This document shows, one piece after another, positions 8,730-18,677 of a stretch of 64,000 nt of DNA. The notes beneath the pieces are model-generated. The model searched no databases. It saw nothing but the letters and a program-made list of their open reading frames with translations, and had not been told where the DNA came from. Where the stretch lies: contig CALEMF010000105.1 in assembly GCA_937911505.1 (NCBI GenBank), positions 1 to 64,000 on the forward strand, written 5' to 3'. This stretch comes from an uncultured Cytophagales bacterium (GTDB taxonomy: Bacteria; Bacteroidota; Bacteroidia; Cytophagales; Thermonemataceae). Within the stretch, counting starts at the first letter, position 1, and every line of letters starts with the position of its first letter. The position numbers and the translations under genes are program-made.

Positions 8730-9320
8730 TTATAAGTACATTTTCTTAATCCATGTGGGTATTAGTTTTTTTCGCTCTAACACAAACTCCCTAAAATCCG
8801 GCTCGTCCAGATCGCCTACATATTGTAGCATAGGCTTGGTAATAAATGGAAATACCGTGAGTCCCATTACATTGGCCAAAAAGTGCAAGAGTGATGGTAA
8901 AGGATGGCCTGCTTTGATTCTCTCTTGGTATTGCTTAAAAAAGCTAGATGCCTGAAAGAAATTTCTTAAATCCATTCTTCGAAACAGTTCCTCAGCGTTG
9001 TTACGAAGCTCGTTCATAAGAAAGATGGGTAAATCAGGCTGCTCTACAATAAAATCTATATACCTTGCCACAAAAGTCTCTATTTTTACTTCTAAAGAAA
9101 TGTTGTCATCATTAAAAACTTCTTTCATTGTGTAAAAAAAACTTTGAAAACTCTCAAACATAATAATATCAAACAACTTCTTTTTACTGCGAAAATAATA
9201 ATTCAAGAGGGCTAAGTTGATGCCTGCTTCTTCGGCAATGTCTCTTGTACGTGTGGCTGCGAAACCTTTCTTATGAAAAACAGTACGCGCCGCTTCTTTA
9301 ATTTTTTCTTCTGCTGTCAT
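8730..9320 (-). CDS. TetR family transcriptional regulator of the efflux operon (CecR-like)
   Basis: 196 residues. The N-terminal TetR DNA-binding domain covers residues 3-50, with ARTVFHKKGFAATRTRDIAE and GINLALLNYYFRSKKKLF. The C-terminal all-helical ligand domain includes LPIFLMNELRNNAEELF. It is first in the run of seven minus-strand efflux genes, 65 bases ahead of the tolC-like gene, as cecR (ybiH) is first in the E. coli ybhGFSR operon. It probably represses its own operon and responds to a transported compound; nested inverted repeats lie just upstream of its start. Confidence 0.88.
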   Translation of the reverse strand: MTAEEKIKEAARTVFHKKGFAATRTRDIAEEAGINLALLNYYFRSKKKLFDIIMFESFQSFFYTMKEVFNDDNISLEVKIETFVARYIDFIVEQPDLPIFLMNELRNNAEELFRRMDLRNFFQASSFFKQYQERIKAGHPLPSLLHFLANVMGLTVFPFITKPMLQYVGDLDEPDFREFVLERKKLIPTWIKKMYL

Positions 9321-9333
9321 ATTTCACGCTTCC

Positions 9334-9381
9334 TTTCTCTCGCACAATGTAAAAGTAGGTACTTTTATAGTGAGCGAGAAA
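9334..9381 (-). promoter_or_regulatory. Nested inverted repeats upstream of tetR, candidate operator
   Basis: AAAAGT AGGT ACTTTT (9351-9366) is a perfect 6-bp inverted repeat. It is flanked by a second, imperfect one: TTTCTCTCGCAC (9334-9345) against GTGAGCGAGAAA (9370-9381). The pair is 14-61 bases upstream of the tetR start on the minus strand. Position and dyad symmetry fit autoregulation by the TetR protein. This is inference; no binding-site consensus for this subfamily was applied. Confidence 0.4.
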
Positions 9382-9480
9382 TATTTAATCACTAAACTTA
9401 TTCAAATGTTTTAATCAATTGTTTAAATGTCTTATCAGAAGGCTAAAATGTTTTAGCGTTTTATTACTTAAGTTTACTTC

Positions 9481-10665
9481 CTACACTTGCTCAAAACGAA
9501 TGCTAGCGGGAGTTATCACCTTCCAGGCATCTCCTTCTTTTTGCAGTGCTCCCTTTTCTACGTTTACGATTTTATTGGCCTCTGCTACTTCATTGGTAAA
9601 GGTACAAGCAGTAGCAAGTAATACATCAGCATAATTGAGCGCTATTTGCTGAAAGTGCGGGTCTTCTACAATTTGAAAAGAGGCCTTATCAGGATTAGCA
9701 GGATCAATCTCTATTTTATAAAAGCTTTCCTTATTGGGCACTTGTGTAAACTCACTGTACACAAAATGCTGTCCATTGGGATGGAACTTAGCGTAATACA
9801 CAGGCGATTCATTGATCACTTGCTCATAGGCCTCTTTCATTACTGTTTCCTGTACTTTACTAGATTTTTCTGTATTTTCTTGGATTTGCTGCGTTTTTGT
9901 GAGCTGTTTACCGAAGGTCTCTTCAAAGCGTAGTAGTTCTTCTTTCGTAATCAATTGATCCATACGTTCATCTAAATGAATATAACGTTCTCGGTACATA
10001 CCCTCTGCTTGTTTGATGCGATGAAGCACCGTGCTCTTTACCATATAAGCATATCCTAGGCTTACCAGCGCAATCAATGTAGCTAAAATCGTAGTAATCC
10101 ATAGTCCTGTATTCGACTCTGTTGCTTTCTCTTCGTCTGTATAAGGAGTTAGTGGCGTGGTAGTCTCTTCTTCTTGTGTAGCTACTGGCGCGGTCTCGTT
10201 CTCTTCTTCATCTTGCGTGGTAGCAGGAGTGGCGGCTAGAAGCGCCTCATCTTTTACTCTTGTAAAATCCATTACCACCTCATCTACTTTTGCTTGCCAA
10301 CTATCTTTTTCTGCTTGGCTGTTTTTCACGGCGTTACCAATGCGGCGTAGTTCATTAATTACCTCTTCTGACAACTGGTCAAGACGTCCCTCTAAGTCTG
10401 CGGTATTGGCGTATTTTTTTCCTTTAAAGGTATTGAGTATACGACGAGAACTTTTAAAGTTGGCGGGAAGGGTTGTGTTGATACTGGCGTAACTTTCACA
10501 GGTCAGTTGGTCGGCTATCTGTTTTTGTCCTTGCTCACGACAATTAAACTGAATCGCCTTACACACCATCGTTAGCTTTGCTTCTTCATAGAGTGCTTCA
10601 GTGGTTTGTGCTTGTGTGCCTTGCCAGAAGAGCACCACAAGAAGACTTACGAGTAATTTTTTCAT
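9481..10665 (-). CDS. Exported single-pass membrane protein of unknown function
   Basis: 394 residues from ATG 10665, which starts a standard signal peptide (MKKLLVSLLVVLFWQGTQAQ); an ATG at 10677 adds four residues. The exported N-terminal half has three or four cysteines (MVCKAIQFNCREQ, LTCESY) and a coiled-coil stretch, then a Glu/Thr/Pro-rich linker (about 160-195), a transmembrane helix (about 201-221), another coiled coil and a C-terminal globular domain of about 110 residues beginning VINESPVYYAKF. I do not recognise the family. It has its own transcription unit, divergent from clpB across a 299-bp gap. Confidence 0.75.
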   Translation of the reverse strand: MKKLLVSLLVVLFWQGTQAQTTEALYEEAKLTMVCKAIQFNCREQGQKQIADQLTCESYASINTTLPANFKSSRRILNTFKGKKYANTADLEGRLDQLSEEVINELRRIGNAVKNSQAEKDSWQAKVDEVVMDFTRVKDEALLAATPATTQDEEENETAPVATQEEETTTPLTPYTDEEKATESNTGLWITTILATLIALVSLGYAYMVKSTVLHRIKQAEGMYRERYIHLDERMDQLITKEELLRFEETFGKQLTKTQQIQENTEKSSKVQETVMKEAYEQVINESPVYYAKFHPNGQHFVYSEFTQVPNKESFYKIEIDPANPDKASFQIVEDPHFQQIALNYADVLLATACTFTNEVAEANKIVNVEKGALQKEGDAWKVITPASIRFEQV

Positions 10666-10963
10666 GGCACTTATCAAGATTGGTATTCAGTTACAAAGCT
10701 AAAAGAGTTTTTGAGATATTCCTGCTCATGAGCAGCCAATTTAGCAGCTTCTTGCTGGAAAGCTTTCTTTCCTTATATAAAAATATGTCATTTTTTCATA
10801 TAAAATTACCTAATTTTAACAAATTATAGCCATATTGACATACGTAAGGTACACTACGTAAGGAAGTAATGCCAAAATAACCGTTGTCAGGGCTTGGAGA
10901 ATTATTTGTTTAAAAGAAGAGGAAGCTAAAATAAGCCAATACTATATAAAGAAAGACTATACT

Positions 10964-13582
10964 ATGAATTTCAAACAATATACCATCAAATCACAGGAGG
11001 CTGTACAGAAAGCCTCGCAGATTGCTATGGGCAATCAACAACCCATCGTAGAGACGGGTCACTTGCTGAAAGCCATTGTAGAGCATTCAGACGAAAACAC
11101 CATTAATTTTTTAACTAGTAAGTTAGGCGTACAAAAACCCACCTTGATCAATAAGCTCGATGAGATTGTGGCTACCTACCCTAAATCGAGCAGTGAAAGC
11201 CCTTACCTTTCTAATGCCGCTGCTGCTTCTTTGCAGCGTGCCGAAAAAATGCTAAAGGAATTCAAGGATGAGTTTGTCGCTATTGAGCATATCCTGCTCG
11301 GTATCCTAAAAGGGAAAGACAGTACCGCTCAAATGATGAAAGATTTGGGCTTCCAAGAAAAGCAGTTGGTCAAAGCGATTAAAGAATTACGTGGTGACAG
11401 CCGTGTCACCGATCAAAATGCGGAAGCGAAATACAAGTCACTAGATCGCTACTCGAAGAACTTAAACAGCTTAGCCAAAAAAGGAAAGCTCGACCCTGTC
11501 ATCGGACGAGACGAAGAAATTCGCCGTGTCCTCCAAATTCTCTCCCGTCGTACCAAAAATAACCCTATCCTTTTAGGAGAGCCTGGGGTAGGTAAAACCG
11601 CCATTGTAGAAGGCTTGGCCCAGCGGATTGTAGCAGGTGACGTACCTGAAAACCTGAAATCAAAGACTTTGGTCTCGCTGGATATGGGACTACTGGTAGC
11701 AGGGGCGAAATACAAAGGGGAATTTGAAGAACGCCTCAAGGCGGTTATCAAAGAAGTCACCGACTCCGACGGAGAGATTATTCTCTTCATCGACGAGATT
11801 CACACGTTGATTGGCGCAGGCGCAGGCGGTGACAGTGCGATGGATGCTGCTAACTTATTAAAACCTGCCTTGGCACGGGGCGAACTACACGCCATTGGTG
11901 CTACCACACTAAAGGAATATCAGAAGTACGTAGAAAAAGACAAGGCGTTGGAGCGACGCTTTCAGCCAGTGATGGTAGACGAGCCTAACATGCAAGATGC
12001 GATTTCTATCTTGCGAGGACTGAAAGAAAAGTATGAGCTTCACCACGGGGTGCGTATTATGGACGATGCGATCATTGCGGCAGTAGAGCTTTCTACCCGT
12101 TACATCTCTGATCGCTACTTGCCTGACAAGGCGATTGACCTGATGGACGAGGCCGCTTCCAAACTTCGTATGGAAATCGACTCACTACCAGAAGAACTCG
12201 ACGAGCTGAACCGAAAGATTATGCAGCTAGAAATAGAGCGAGAAGCCATACGCCGTGAAAAGGACAAAGACAAAGAAGCTTTACTTTCCAAAGAAATTGC
12301 AGAATTATCAGAAAAGCGTGATGGGCTAAAAGCCAAGTGGCAAAATGAGAAGTCAATCGTAGATGAAATACGACAAGTGAAGGAAGATGCCGAGCAGTTT
12401 CGCCTCGAAGCAGAGCAAGCCGAGCGAGACAGCGACTACGGTAAGGTAGCGGAACTACGTTACGGAAAGATTACAGAGGCAGAAAAAACACTCGAGGAGC
12501 TACAAACCCAGCTCAAAGAAATGCAAGGCGCTTCCTCAATGCTGAAAGAGGATGTGACTTCTGAAGATATTGCCGAAGTGATTGCGAAAGCGACGGGCAT
12601 TCCTGTATCGAAGATGCTGCAAAGTGACCGTGAAAAGCTCTTGCAACTAGAAGATGAGCTAGGCAAACGAGTAGCGGGACAACAACACGCCATTCAGGTG
12701 ATTGCGGATGCCGTACGCAGAAGCCGAGCGGGCTTGCAAGACCCGAAACGCCCGATTGGTTCCTTTATTTTCTTAGGGCCTACGGGCGTGGGTAAAACGG
12801 AGCTTGCCAAAACCTTGGCGGCCTACCTCTTCAACGACGAGAACAATATGGTACGCATCGACATGTCGGAGTACCAAGAACGCCACGCCGTAAGCCGCTT
12901 GATTGGCGCGCCTCCGGGCTACGTAGGCTACGACGAAGGCGGACAATTGACCGAAGCGGTACGCCGTAAACCTTACTCCGTGATCTTACTAGATGAGATT
13001 GAAAAGGCGCACCCTGACGTGTTCAACATCTTGCTACAGGTACTCGACGACGGACGTTTGACGGACAACAAAGGACGCACCGCCAATTTCAAGAATACCA
13101 TCATCATTATGACCTCTAACATGGGGGCTTCGCTGATCCAAGAGAAGTTTGCTGCCCTTAACGAAGAGAATGAGATTGACGTGATGGAAGATACCAAATC
13201 GGAGGTGATGAACCTGCTGAAAACAGCGGTACGCCCCGAGTTCTTGAACCGTATTGACGAGATTGTGATGTTTAAGCCACTCGGCAAGAAAGAGATTCGC
13301 CGCATTGTAGAAATCCAGTTCAACGAGCTGAAGAAAACCCTCAAAGACAGTGGTGTAGAACTCCAACCTGACGAAAAGGTATTCGATATGCTCGCAGAAG
13401 TAGGCTTTGATCCGCAGTTTGGGGCGCGGCCGCTCAAGAGAGCGATTCAGCGCCGCGTGCTCAACGAACTCTCTAAGGAGATCATCGCCAACAAGGTGCA
13501 AAAAGACAGCGTCATCGGCATCACCCTAGATGAATTCGATCGGGTCAAGTTCTTGAACTTAGACAAAGTAGAGATCGCATAG
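10964..13582 (+). CDS. clpB: ATP-dependent chaperone ClpB (disaggregase)
   Basis: 872 residues, full length for ClpB. Order: Clp N-domain repeats (1-145), AAA1 with Walker A GEPGVGKT (205-212) and Walker B ILFIDEIH, a long coiled-coil middle domain (about 405-530, which separates ClpB from ClpA and ClpC), AAA2 with [15 protein letters not shown] (near 607) and [16 protein letters not shown], and a C-terminal small domain. It extracts polypeptides from aggregates with DnaK/DnaJ/GrpE. GC content is visibly higher than in the genes that follow, marking the border between core chromosome and the accessory array. A terminator follows the stop. Confidence 0.97.
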   Translation: MNFKQYTIKSQEAVQKASQIAMGNQQPIVETGHLLKAIVEHSDENTINFLTSKLGVQKPTLINKLDEIVATYPKSSSESPYLSNAAAASLQRAEKMLKEFKDEFVAIEHILLGILKGKDSTAQMMKDLGFQEKQLVKAIKELRGDSRVTDQNAEAKYKSLDRYSKNLNSLAKKGKLDPVIGRDEEIRRVLQILSRRTKNNPILLGEPGVGKTAIVEGLAQRIVAGDVPENLKSKTLVSLDMGLLVAGAKYKGEFEERLKAVIKEVTDSDGEIILFIDEIHTLIGAGAGGDSAMDAANLLKPALARGELHAIGATTLKEYQKYVEKDKALERRFQPVMVDEPNMQDAISILRGLKEKYELHHGVRIMDDAIIAAVELSTRYISDRYLPDKAIDLMDEAASKLRMEIDSLPEELDELNRKIMQLEIEREAIRREKDKDKEALLSKEIAELSEKRDGLKAKWQNEKSIVDEIRQVKEDAEQFRLEAEQAERDSDYGKVAELRYGKITEAEKTLEELQTQLKEMQGASSMLKEDVTSEDIAEVIAKATGIPVSKMLQSDREKLLQLEDELGKRVAGQQHAIQVIADAVRRSRAGLQDPKRPIGSFIFLGPTGVGKTELAKTLAAYLFNDENNMVRIDMSEYQERHAVSRLIGAPPGYVGYDEGGQLTEAVRRKPYSVILLDEIEKAHPDVFNILLQVLDDGRLTDNKGRTANFKNTIIIMTSNMGASLIQEKFAALNEENEIDVMEDTKSEVMNLLKTAVRPEFLNRIDEIVMFKPLGKKEIRRIVEIQFNELKKTLKDSGVELQPDEKVFDMLAEVGFDPQFGARPLKRAIQRRVLNELSKEIIANKVQKDSVIGITLDEFDRVKFLNLDKVEIA

Positions 13583-13610
13583 ATCTCCAATAGATAGGAT
13601 GAATATTTTG

Positions 13611-13646
13611 ACCTCCTCGGCGTGTTGGGCTGGGGAGGTTTTTTTG
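13611..13646 (+). terminator. Intrinsic terminator of clpB
   Basis: ACCTCC (13611-13616) pairs with GGAGGT (13634-13639), followed immediately by a run of eight T residues (13639-13646). It lies 29 bases after the clpB stop. It insulates clpB from the array and means the first array genes need their own promoter. Confidence 0.75.
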
Positions 13647-13780
13647 GGGTTTTATCGGTTGCCTAAAAGAATTTTATTAGTTATTTTCAGAATATTAAGA
13701 TAAGCCTCTAGTAATTCTTCTTTTTATTGAATCATGCCATATACTACGTAACAATTACATACCCTTTAAATATAACCAAA

Positions 13781-14371
13781 ATGCAGATGAGTGAATTTAC
13801 ACCAATTATTGTTGCTATAATTGCTGGTCTATTTGGACAGCCGATAGTTGAATTGATTAGTTCATGTGTTAAAAGAAATCTAAAAAACATCAGAAACGCA
13901 GATGCAATTATTAAAACTTTAAAAAACTCTGAAACTGATTTTATCAAAAATTTCATTCTTCCAGATATAAAAGAAAGATGTTTTCATATGCAAACTGGAG
14001 TCAGAACTAACGAAAATTCGATTGGTAAATTAGTTGAGTTTAAAAAATCTCTTGGTGGAAATTATACTTGGAATCATATTAAAATAGCAAAGAAATACCT
14101 TAAATTTGATAATCAAGGAGTTGAAATAAAGCTTAGCAGGTTTGATAAAGCTTTTTGTAATATCATCTTTATAATAGGTTTATTATTTTTAACTGTTGTA
14201 CTTATTGGACTTATCTATTTTAGTCAATTTGAGACCAGAAACTTAAAAGCAGCCCTTGTAACAATGTTTGCTTTAGTAGTTTCAATGCTTGTAGGATACT
14301 TTTTTATAAAGGAAATTAGTTCAATAATAGTAGCTAGAGGGCTTGAAAGAAGAATAAATGCATTAAAATAA
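13781..14371 (+). CDS. Hypothetical membrane protein, first array gene
   Basis: About 196 residues from ATG 13781 (another ATG at 13787); an upstream TTG at 13727 is possible but less likely. One hydrophobic segment near the N-terminus (IIVAIIAGLFGQPIVELI), a Lys-rich soluble middle, and two strong C-terminal membrane helices (IIFIIGLLFLTVVLIGLIYF and AALVTMFALVVSMLVGYFFI). No family recognised. AT-rich codon use differs sharply from clpB just upstream. The 200 bases between clpB and this gene hold the clpB terminator and no palindrome that I could identify as an attI-like site. Confidence 0.65.
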   Translation: MQMSEFTPIIVAIIAGLFGQPIVELISSCVKRNLKNIRNADAIIKTLKNSETDFIKNFILPDIKERCFHMQTGVRTNENSIGKLVEFKKSLGGNYTWNHIKIAKKYLKFDNQGVEIKLSRFDKAFCNIIFIIGLLFLTVVLIGLIYFSQFETRNLKAALVTMFALVVSMLVGYFFIKEISSIIVARGLERRINALK

Positions 14372-14532
14372 TGGCTATACCTAAAATATTTTCTATGCTT
14401 ATTTGCGAACAAGAGATCTGTAAGATCACCGTCACTTGGCAATAGGAGAGATAAGTATAGTATACAGTTCAGCTTATAGGGCTATCTGTCAATAGTGTGG
14501 AATAGATGTCTTAGTAGAAATAAACAAGTTTT

Positions 14533-14596
14533 AACACCAATCGTATAAAAATTTCATTTCTTGGATAAACGAATGTAGTATATTAAGGTGTTGTAG
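14533..14596 (+). repeat. Short attC-like palindrome (about 64 bp)
   Basis: Left arm AACACCAATCGTATA (from 14533) against right arm ending TATATTAAGGTGTTGTAG (14579-14596). The reverse complement of the right arm starts CTACAACACC, so AACACC and a spaced TATA/TAxxATT pattern match. The right core GTTGTAG (14590-14596) is followed six bases later by the ATG at 14602. Its right half also matches family B sites at 16.7, 17.6 and 32.0 kb. Confidence 0.55.
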
Positions 14597-14601
14597 CACA
14601 T

Positions 14602-15045
14602 ATGAAAAAGCTGATTCTAGCATTATTAATAGTCGGACTGATTTCTTCTTGTGAACCAAGAATTGAAAATAATTCTGAAACTTTGGACAAAGTTTTTGCT
14701 ATGTCAAACTTTGATATTGAAATCCAGAATTGGGGATGTTTTGGTGGAAGCGAAGAACATTTTACGGTTCAATTAAAAAATGACGGATATTTATTGCAGT
14801 CTAAAAGAACTGGAAAGAGTCATTTATTAACAAAAAACAAAATGGACTCATTAAAAAACTACTTAAAAACTAAAATTGGAAAAGAGGATTACGGAGGTTG
14901 TACTTCGAGTGAATATATTAGGCTTGGTTCTGTATTCAATTCTGTGGATTATGAACATAATCATTGCGGTGGAATTGAGGCAACTAGGATTAATGATTTA
15001 TTAAACTATCACGAACTGATCTCAGATAATGAAGCTGAGGAATAG
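14602..15045 (+). CDS. Small lipoprotein, unknown function
   Basis: 147 residues. Lipoprotein signal with a lipobox, LIVGLISSC, Cys 17. The mature part has a GCFGGSEEHFTVQL segment, a basic stretch KRTGKSHLLTKNK and a conserved-looking DYGGCTSSEYIRLGS region with a further Cys near HNHCGG. I do not recognise a family. Single gene between two palindromes: its ATG is 12 bases after the GTT of the site upstream, and the next palindrome starts nine bases after its stop. This tight fit is typical of the array. Confidence 0.7.
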   Translation: MKKLILALLIVGLISSCEPRIENNSETLDKVFAMSNFDIEIQNWGCFGGSEEHFTVQLKNDGYLLQSKRTGKSHLLTKNKMDSLKNYLKTKIGKEDYGGCTSSEYIRLGSVFNSVDYEHNHCGGIEATRINDLLNYHELISDNEAEE

Positions 15046-15053
15046 AATATAAG

Positions 15054-15184
15054 CTACAACAATGTATAAACATAACTACGGAGGATTCGACTGCGTCCAA
15101 ATCCACTAGAAATGGCTAATTCTTGTGTAATATCAAAAATTAATGCACGTTAACCTATGATTGTAGTTATACGAGACCATTGAG
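15054..15184 (+). repeat. Family A/D attC-like palindrome
   Basis: Left end CTACAACAATGTATAA (15054-15069), a D-type segment with GGATTCGACTGCGTCC and AATCCAC, and right end TTATACGAGACCATTGAG (15167-15184). The left arm and the reverse complement of the right arm share CxAC-AAT and GTATAA patterns. It starts nine bases after the upstream stop. The right core is ATTGAG rather than GTTGAG. Confidence 0.6.
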
Positions 15185-15431
15185 GCGCAATATGCCTCAA
15201 CGAATGGGGTGATAGGCGTTTCCTCTCAACAGTTTCGGTGAGCCTATCCCATACCGAAATACGTCTAACATAGAGTAAGTACCATACGGTACATTATCCC
15301 TTGACAGGCAAGCTTTTATTTAATAATTTCAGGAGCAAAGATAGGTTTTTACGGACAACCACTTTAACTGGATAGTACGCCGTAAAGCGCCTACCGTCTC
15401 ATCTGTTAGTATTCATTTAAAGTAAATCAAA
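15180..15431 (+). repeat. 387-bp gap: stacked hairpins, linker E and family C palindrome C1
   Basis: After the family A site come a perfect hairpin TTGAGGC/GCCTCAA (15180-15200), a second one around GATAGGCG...GAGCCTATC (about 15213-15248), then linker E (CCGAAATAC then GTCTAAC). GTCTAAC begins family C site C1, 15265-15409: left CTAACATAGAGTAAGTACC, central CTTGACAGGCAAGC and TTTATTTAATAATTTCAGG, right CGCCTACCGTCTCATCTG then TTAG. The outer six bases CTAACA/TGTTAG are perfectly complementary. No gene is present in this gap. Confidence 0.65.
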
Positions 15432-16475
15432 ATGCATTCAATAAAAGACTTAATTTATTTTGACCTTGAGAAAGCTCGTTCCTTAATTAGTCAATTAAAA
15501 GGTGAACTTATTAGCGAGGTATTTCGAGCTTTTGAGGACGAAAATGAAATAAACTCAGGAGTTGGTTTTGATTTAAAGCTTTTCAAGGGAAATACTGGTG
15601 GCAAGGAAAAAGACAAGAAAATAAGAACTGAAAAGATAGAAGTATATCATGAACTTTTAAACCAAATAGAAAGTGAGCTTGACAACAAAGAACTTCTAAC
15701 AGATTTAAATAAGTCATTTGATAGCTTTGATGGTACTTTCGATGATTTTATGAAGTTAACTCCTGAATTTAGCTTTATAAAGGCCAATGGTTGGTCGCGA
15801 TTCGAAGACTTTGAGCGTTTAAAGAATATCTTTTCAAACTTTAATGAAATACAAAGATTAGTTTTCTCTTCGCAATTACTTGAAAACACTGAAATTCAAG
15901 AAATACAAAAGAAAATTAAGGATGCAAAGAAAGGCGTAGAAAAATTAGAAAGGAACCAACGAGCTAAGGAGCTGGCTAAACTAAAATCTCTCGAGGCACA
16001 GTTTGATAAGAAATTGCAAGAAGTAACAGATATCCGCATCGCTGATGAGACCTTTATCGAACGGATGAAATTACTCTTTGATACTTTCTCACCAAACAGG
16101 TTAAATTTTCGTCTTTTACCACTTGATAATTTCAGTAACTTTCAAATACTATCAAATCTAAAAGAAAAGTACTTAATTGATAGTAATTTTGAGAGTATCA
16201 TCTATACCTATGGAACAAGACCAAACATTAAACTATCTATTTTTGGAATAATTACATCTTGTCCCAGACCAACTGACGACAGAGTCGATCTTAGTGAGGA
16301 GTTTTTAGCTTATGGTGATAATGAGTTGAATAAAGTTCAAACTTTTGATAAAGCATTTAGAAATGTTTTTCAATCTTTTGAGGAATTTGAAAAATTCTTA
16401 TTTGTACCAACTTATCCTAAACTTGCCATAAGTCCTGTAGCAATTTACAGAGAAGTACAATATAAAAAATCATAA
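15432..16475 (+). CDS. DUF6414-like protein
   Basis: 347 residues, soluble, no signal or membrane helix. The N-terminus KDLIYFDLEKARSLISQLKG resembles the DUF6414 opening (a lipid- or ligand-free domain of unknown role seen in accessory regions). A long coiled coil covers about 155-205 (KKIKDAKKGVEKLERNQRAK), followed by a C-terminal globular domain with GIITSCPRP. It is a single-gene cassette between C1 and a family B site. The family call rests on recognition of the N-terminal pattern only. Confidence 0.6.
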   Translation: MHSIKDLIYFDLEKARSLISQLKGELISEVFRAFEDENEINSGVGFDLKLFKGNTGGKEKDKKIRTEKIEVYHELLNQIESELDNKELLTDLNKSFDSFDGTFDDFMKLTPEFSFIKANGWSRFEDFERLKNIFSNFNEIQRLVFSSQLLENTEIQEIQKKIKDAKKGVEKLERNQRAKELAKLKSLEAQFDKKLQEVTDIRIADETFIERMKLLFDTFSPNRLNFRLLPLDNFSNFQILSNLKEKYLIDSNFESIIYTYGTRPNIKLSIFGIITSCPRPTDDRVDLSEEFLAYGDNELNKVQTFDKAFRNVFQSFEEFEKFLFVPTYPKLAISPVAIYREVQYKKS

Positions 16476-16581
16476 AAGTATAATCTAATTATTGGTTTTA
16501 TTGGTAGAAAGAGTTGAGTAGTAACATATTATTAGGTTCACAAAAGAGCTTCTAGCAACACTTCTATTTGTCTGAATCTTT

Positions 16582-16720
16582 AAACAGGTAATATAGACAT
16601 AAATATGCGTTTTAATAAAAGTGAGTAGGCTTTTTCCGATGAAGGCAGCAGAGTTTTATTTTTTGTGTAAACGAGCCTTACAAAGAAGAAATAAACGAAT
16701 GTTGTATATTAGGGTATTGT
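16582..16720 (+). repeat. Family B attC-like repeat, copy 1
   Basis: About 139 bp nearly identical to 17501-17640. Shared landmarks: ACATAAATATGCG, GAGxxxxTAGGCTTTT, a GATGAAGG...GCxGAGTTTTATTTTTT segment, and a terminal hairpin in which ACGAGCCTTAcAAAGAAG (from 16671) faces GTATATTAGGGTATTGT (16704-16720). The next gene starts 20 bases after the end. Right core ATTGTAC replaces GTTGTAC. Confidence 0.65.
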
Positions 16721-16739
16721 ACACCATAGTAATTCAAAT

Positions 16740-17342
16740 ATGAAAAAAACGTTTTCAGAAGTCTTAAATGATACAATTGACTATTTCCTATTGGGTGATA
16801 TTGAGTTATTATGGAATTATAAGATTAAAAACAACTTATCGAATGATTTAGCAACAGAATTTACAACAAAAGAAAATGGAGAGGAGATCGTAAAAAATGG
16901 GGTGTTGATTCCCATGTCCAGAATAGTGAATCAACCCTACACAATTATATTCAACACTTCAGCAAATGAATCGGAGTTTGAGAAGGAAGAAAACAGCTTA
17001 TCCTTTAAAAAAAGTGGTTATATTTTGAAAGTTGAAAACCGAAAAATAATTTTATTTACTTGGTGGATTTTAAATGACTTTAGTGATGAAAAAGTCAAGG
17101 AATTAGTGGAGAATCCTTCCAAATGGAACAAACCGTTTATTGAAATTGAAAATGGCTGGTATGATGTTGATATTTTAGGAGGATTTACCAAACAACCATT
17201 TGAATTTAAAAATAAGGAAGGGAATATTATTAAAGACTATTCTCTTGAGCCAACATTTGAATTTAAATTGACTTTAAGAAACAAAAAAAATGATTTTAAA
17301 GCGAACATAAATGATTCGTTCGAATTGCTAGAAATCAAATAA
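16740..17342 (+). CDS. Hypothetical protein
   Basis: 200 residues, acidic, soluble, no signal. Hydrophobic strands such as YTIIFNTSA and RKIILFTWWIL alternate with charged loops, and the C-terminus is rich in Phe, Lys and Asn. No family recognised. It is a single gene flanked on both sides by near-identical family B repeats, so it could be excised or duplicated by simple recombination between them. Confidence 0.65.
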   Translation: MKKTFSEVLNDTIDYFLLGDIELLWNYKIKNNLSNDLATEFTTKENGEEIVKNGVLIPMSRIVNQPYTIIFNTSANESEFEKEENSLSFKKSGYILKVENRKIILFTWWILNDFSDEKVKELVENPSKWNKPFIEIENGWYDVDILGGFTKQPFEFKNKEGNIIKDYSLEPTFEFKLTLRNKKNDFKANINDSFELLEIK

Positions 17343-17670
17343 ATATAGTGTACAACAAGGTACCCACTGCATTCAAACACCCGACACCCCATCCGTTCTC
17401 ATCAATTAAAAAAAGAAAAATAGCAAATGGGATTAATGATATTCCTGCTCTTTCAGATATACTATCCGAAAGAACGAAAACTTGTGAAAAACGAGAATAA
17501 GTCAGGCAATATACCAACATAAATATGCGTTTTAATGAGAGCGAATAGGCTTTTCTGATGAAGGTAGCGGAGTTTTATTTTTTGGATAAACGAACCTTAT
17601 AAAGAAGAAATAAACGAATGTCGTATATTAAGGTGTTGTATGTCATTCATATACACATGAAAAATAAACA
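17343..17670 (+). repeat. 328-bp gap: remnant right end and family B repeat, copy 2
   Basis: The first part holds GTGTACAAC (left-core-like) and CACCCCATCCGTT (a family C right end, ending near 17396). From 17501 to 17640 lies the second full family B copy, ending in a hairpin ACGAACCTTATAAAG (from 17590) against GTATATTAAGGTGTTGTA (17623-17640). The next ATG is at 17671. No gene is seen in the gap. Confidence 0.6.
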
Positions 17671-18675
17671 ATGAGATTTTTATTAAGCATATTAAAGCGA
17701 ATAGGTATACTCTTAGGTTTATTTCTATTTCTTATTTTAATTAGTGGGCTAATGATACGTATTTTTCATTGTCCACAACCTTCTGGTGAGCTTATTGATG
17801 TAGAAGGTTATAAACTTCATATTAATAGTGCGGGAGAAAAAAACAGCAAACCTACTGTTATAATTGAAGGTGGAGATGCTACACCTACTGATTACTATTA
17901 TTGGCTTAGTGAGGGATTGAAAGATAGCTTACGTGTAATTCGCTATGATCGTGCTGGAATTGGGTATAGCGAATTAAAGGATGGCTCAAGAGATATGAAT
18001 ATTAGGGCTCATGAGTTGCATTCCTTATTGAAAAAAGCAGGAGAATCACCACCTTATATTTTGGTTGGACATTCTAGAGGAGGAATTGCTATACGTGTAT
18101 TTACTAAACTTTATCCAAATGAGGTAGCAGCTCTTGTTTTTCTAGATGCTACTCACCCTAATATAAATGAGCGCTTCAAAGCACAGTTAGGCTTACCAGA
18201 TAAGCCAAATGTTTCTTGGAGGTTACAAACTATGGAAAAAATTGCAGATTTGGGTGTTTTAAATCTATTCGATAGAGTATTTGGCCCTATGGCAACAGAA
18301 GAGGGACTGCCCAAAAAACTGAACAAACATTTTTTAGATTATACTGCCAATGGAAAATACATCCGTGGCGTTTTTCAGGAAAGAAACTGTAAGAAAACAA
18401 AAATTGATTTAATTGAAGAAGCCAGTCAATTAGACAATTTACCTATTAGGTTCTTTACAGCTAGTAAAAGAAACTACAACTGGTGGTGTAGATCTGTTGG
18501 TATTGAAAAATGTCAATCTGAATGGGTGAAATTACAACAAGAAATTGCAGGTTTATATAAAAACAGTAAACATATAGCAATAGAGGGGGATCACAATACC
18601 ATATACACAAAAAAAGAAAATGCGACAATTATTTGTAAAGAAATCCTATCTATTTCAAATGAATTAGAAAATTAA
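17671..18675 (+). CDS. Membrane-anchored alpha/beta hydrolase
   Basis: 334 residues. An N-terminal membrane helix (about 8-30) places the enzyme on the outer face of the inner membrane. The hydrolase fold follows: GEKNSKPTVIIEGGDATPTD, the nucleophile elbow ILVGHSRGG with Ser near residue 134, LVFLDATHPN, and a late catalytic His in EGDHNTIY. Substrate unknown; proline iminopeptidase-like esterases are the closest pattern. The ATG lies 27 bases after the palindrome end, and the family A site begins right after the stop. Confidence 0.8.
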   Translation: MRFLLSILKRIGILLGLFLFLILISGLMIRIFHCPQPSGELIDVEGYKLHINSAGEKNSKPTVIIEGGDATPTDYYYWLSEGLKDSLRVIRYDRAGIGYSELKDGSRDMNIRAHELHSLLKKAGESPPYILVGHSRGGIAIRVFTKLYPNEVAALVFLDATHPNINERFKAQLGLPDKPNVSWRLQTMEKIADLGVLNLFDRVFGPMATEEGLPKKLNKHFLDYTANGKYIRGVFQERNCKKTKIDLIEEASQLDNLPIRFFTASKRNYNWWCRSVGIEKCQSEWVKLQQEIAGLYKNSKHIAIEGDHNTIYTKKENATIICKEILSISNELEN

Positions 18676-18677
18676 CG

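Noticed and set aside
10680-10963. Small RNA or gene in the clpB upstream region
   Set aside because: The only ORF is an AT-rich chance frame; no hairpin-terminator pair was found, so the stretch is treated as divergent promoter sequence.
13582-13781. An attI site or integrase gene between clpB and the first array gene
   Set aside because: Only the clpB terminator and AT-rich sequence are visible; no recombinase ORF exists on either strand there.
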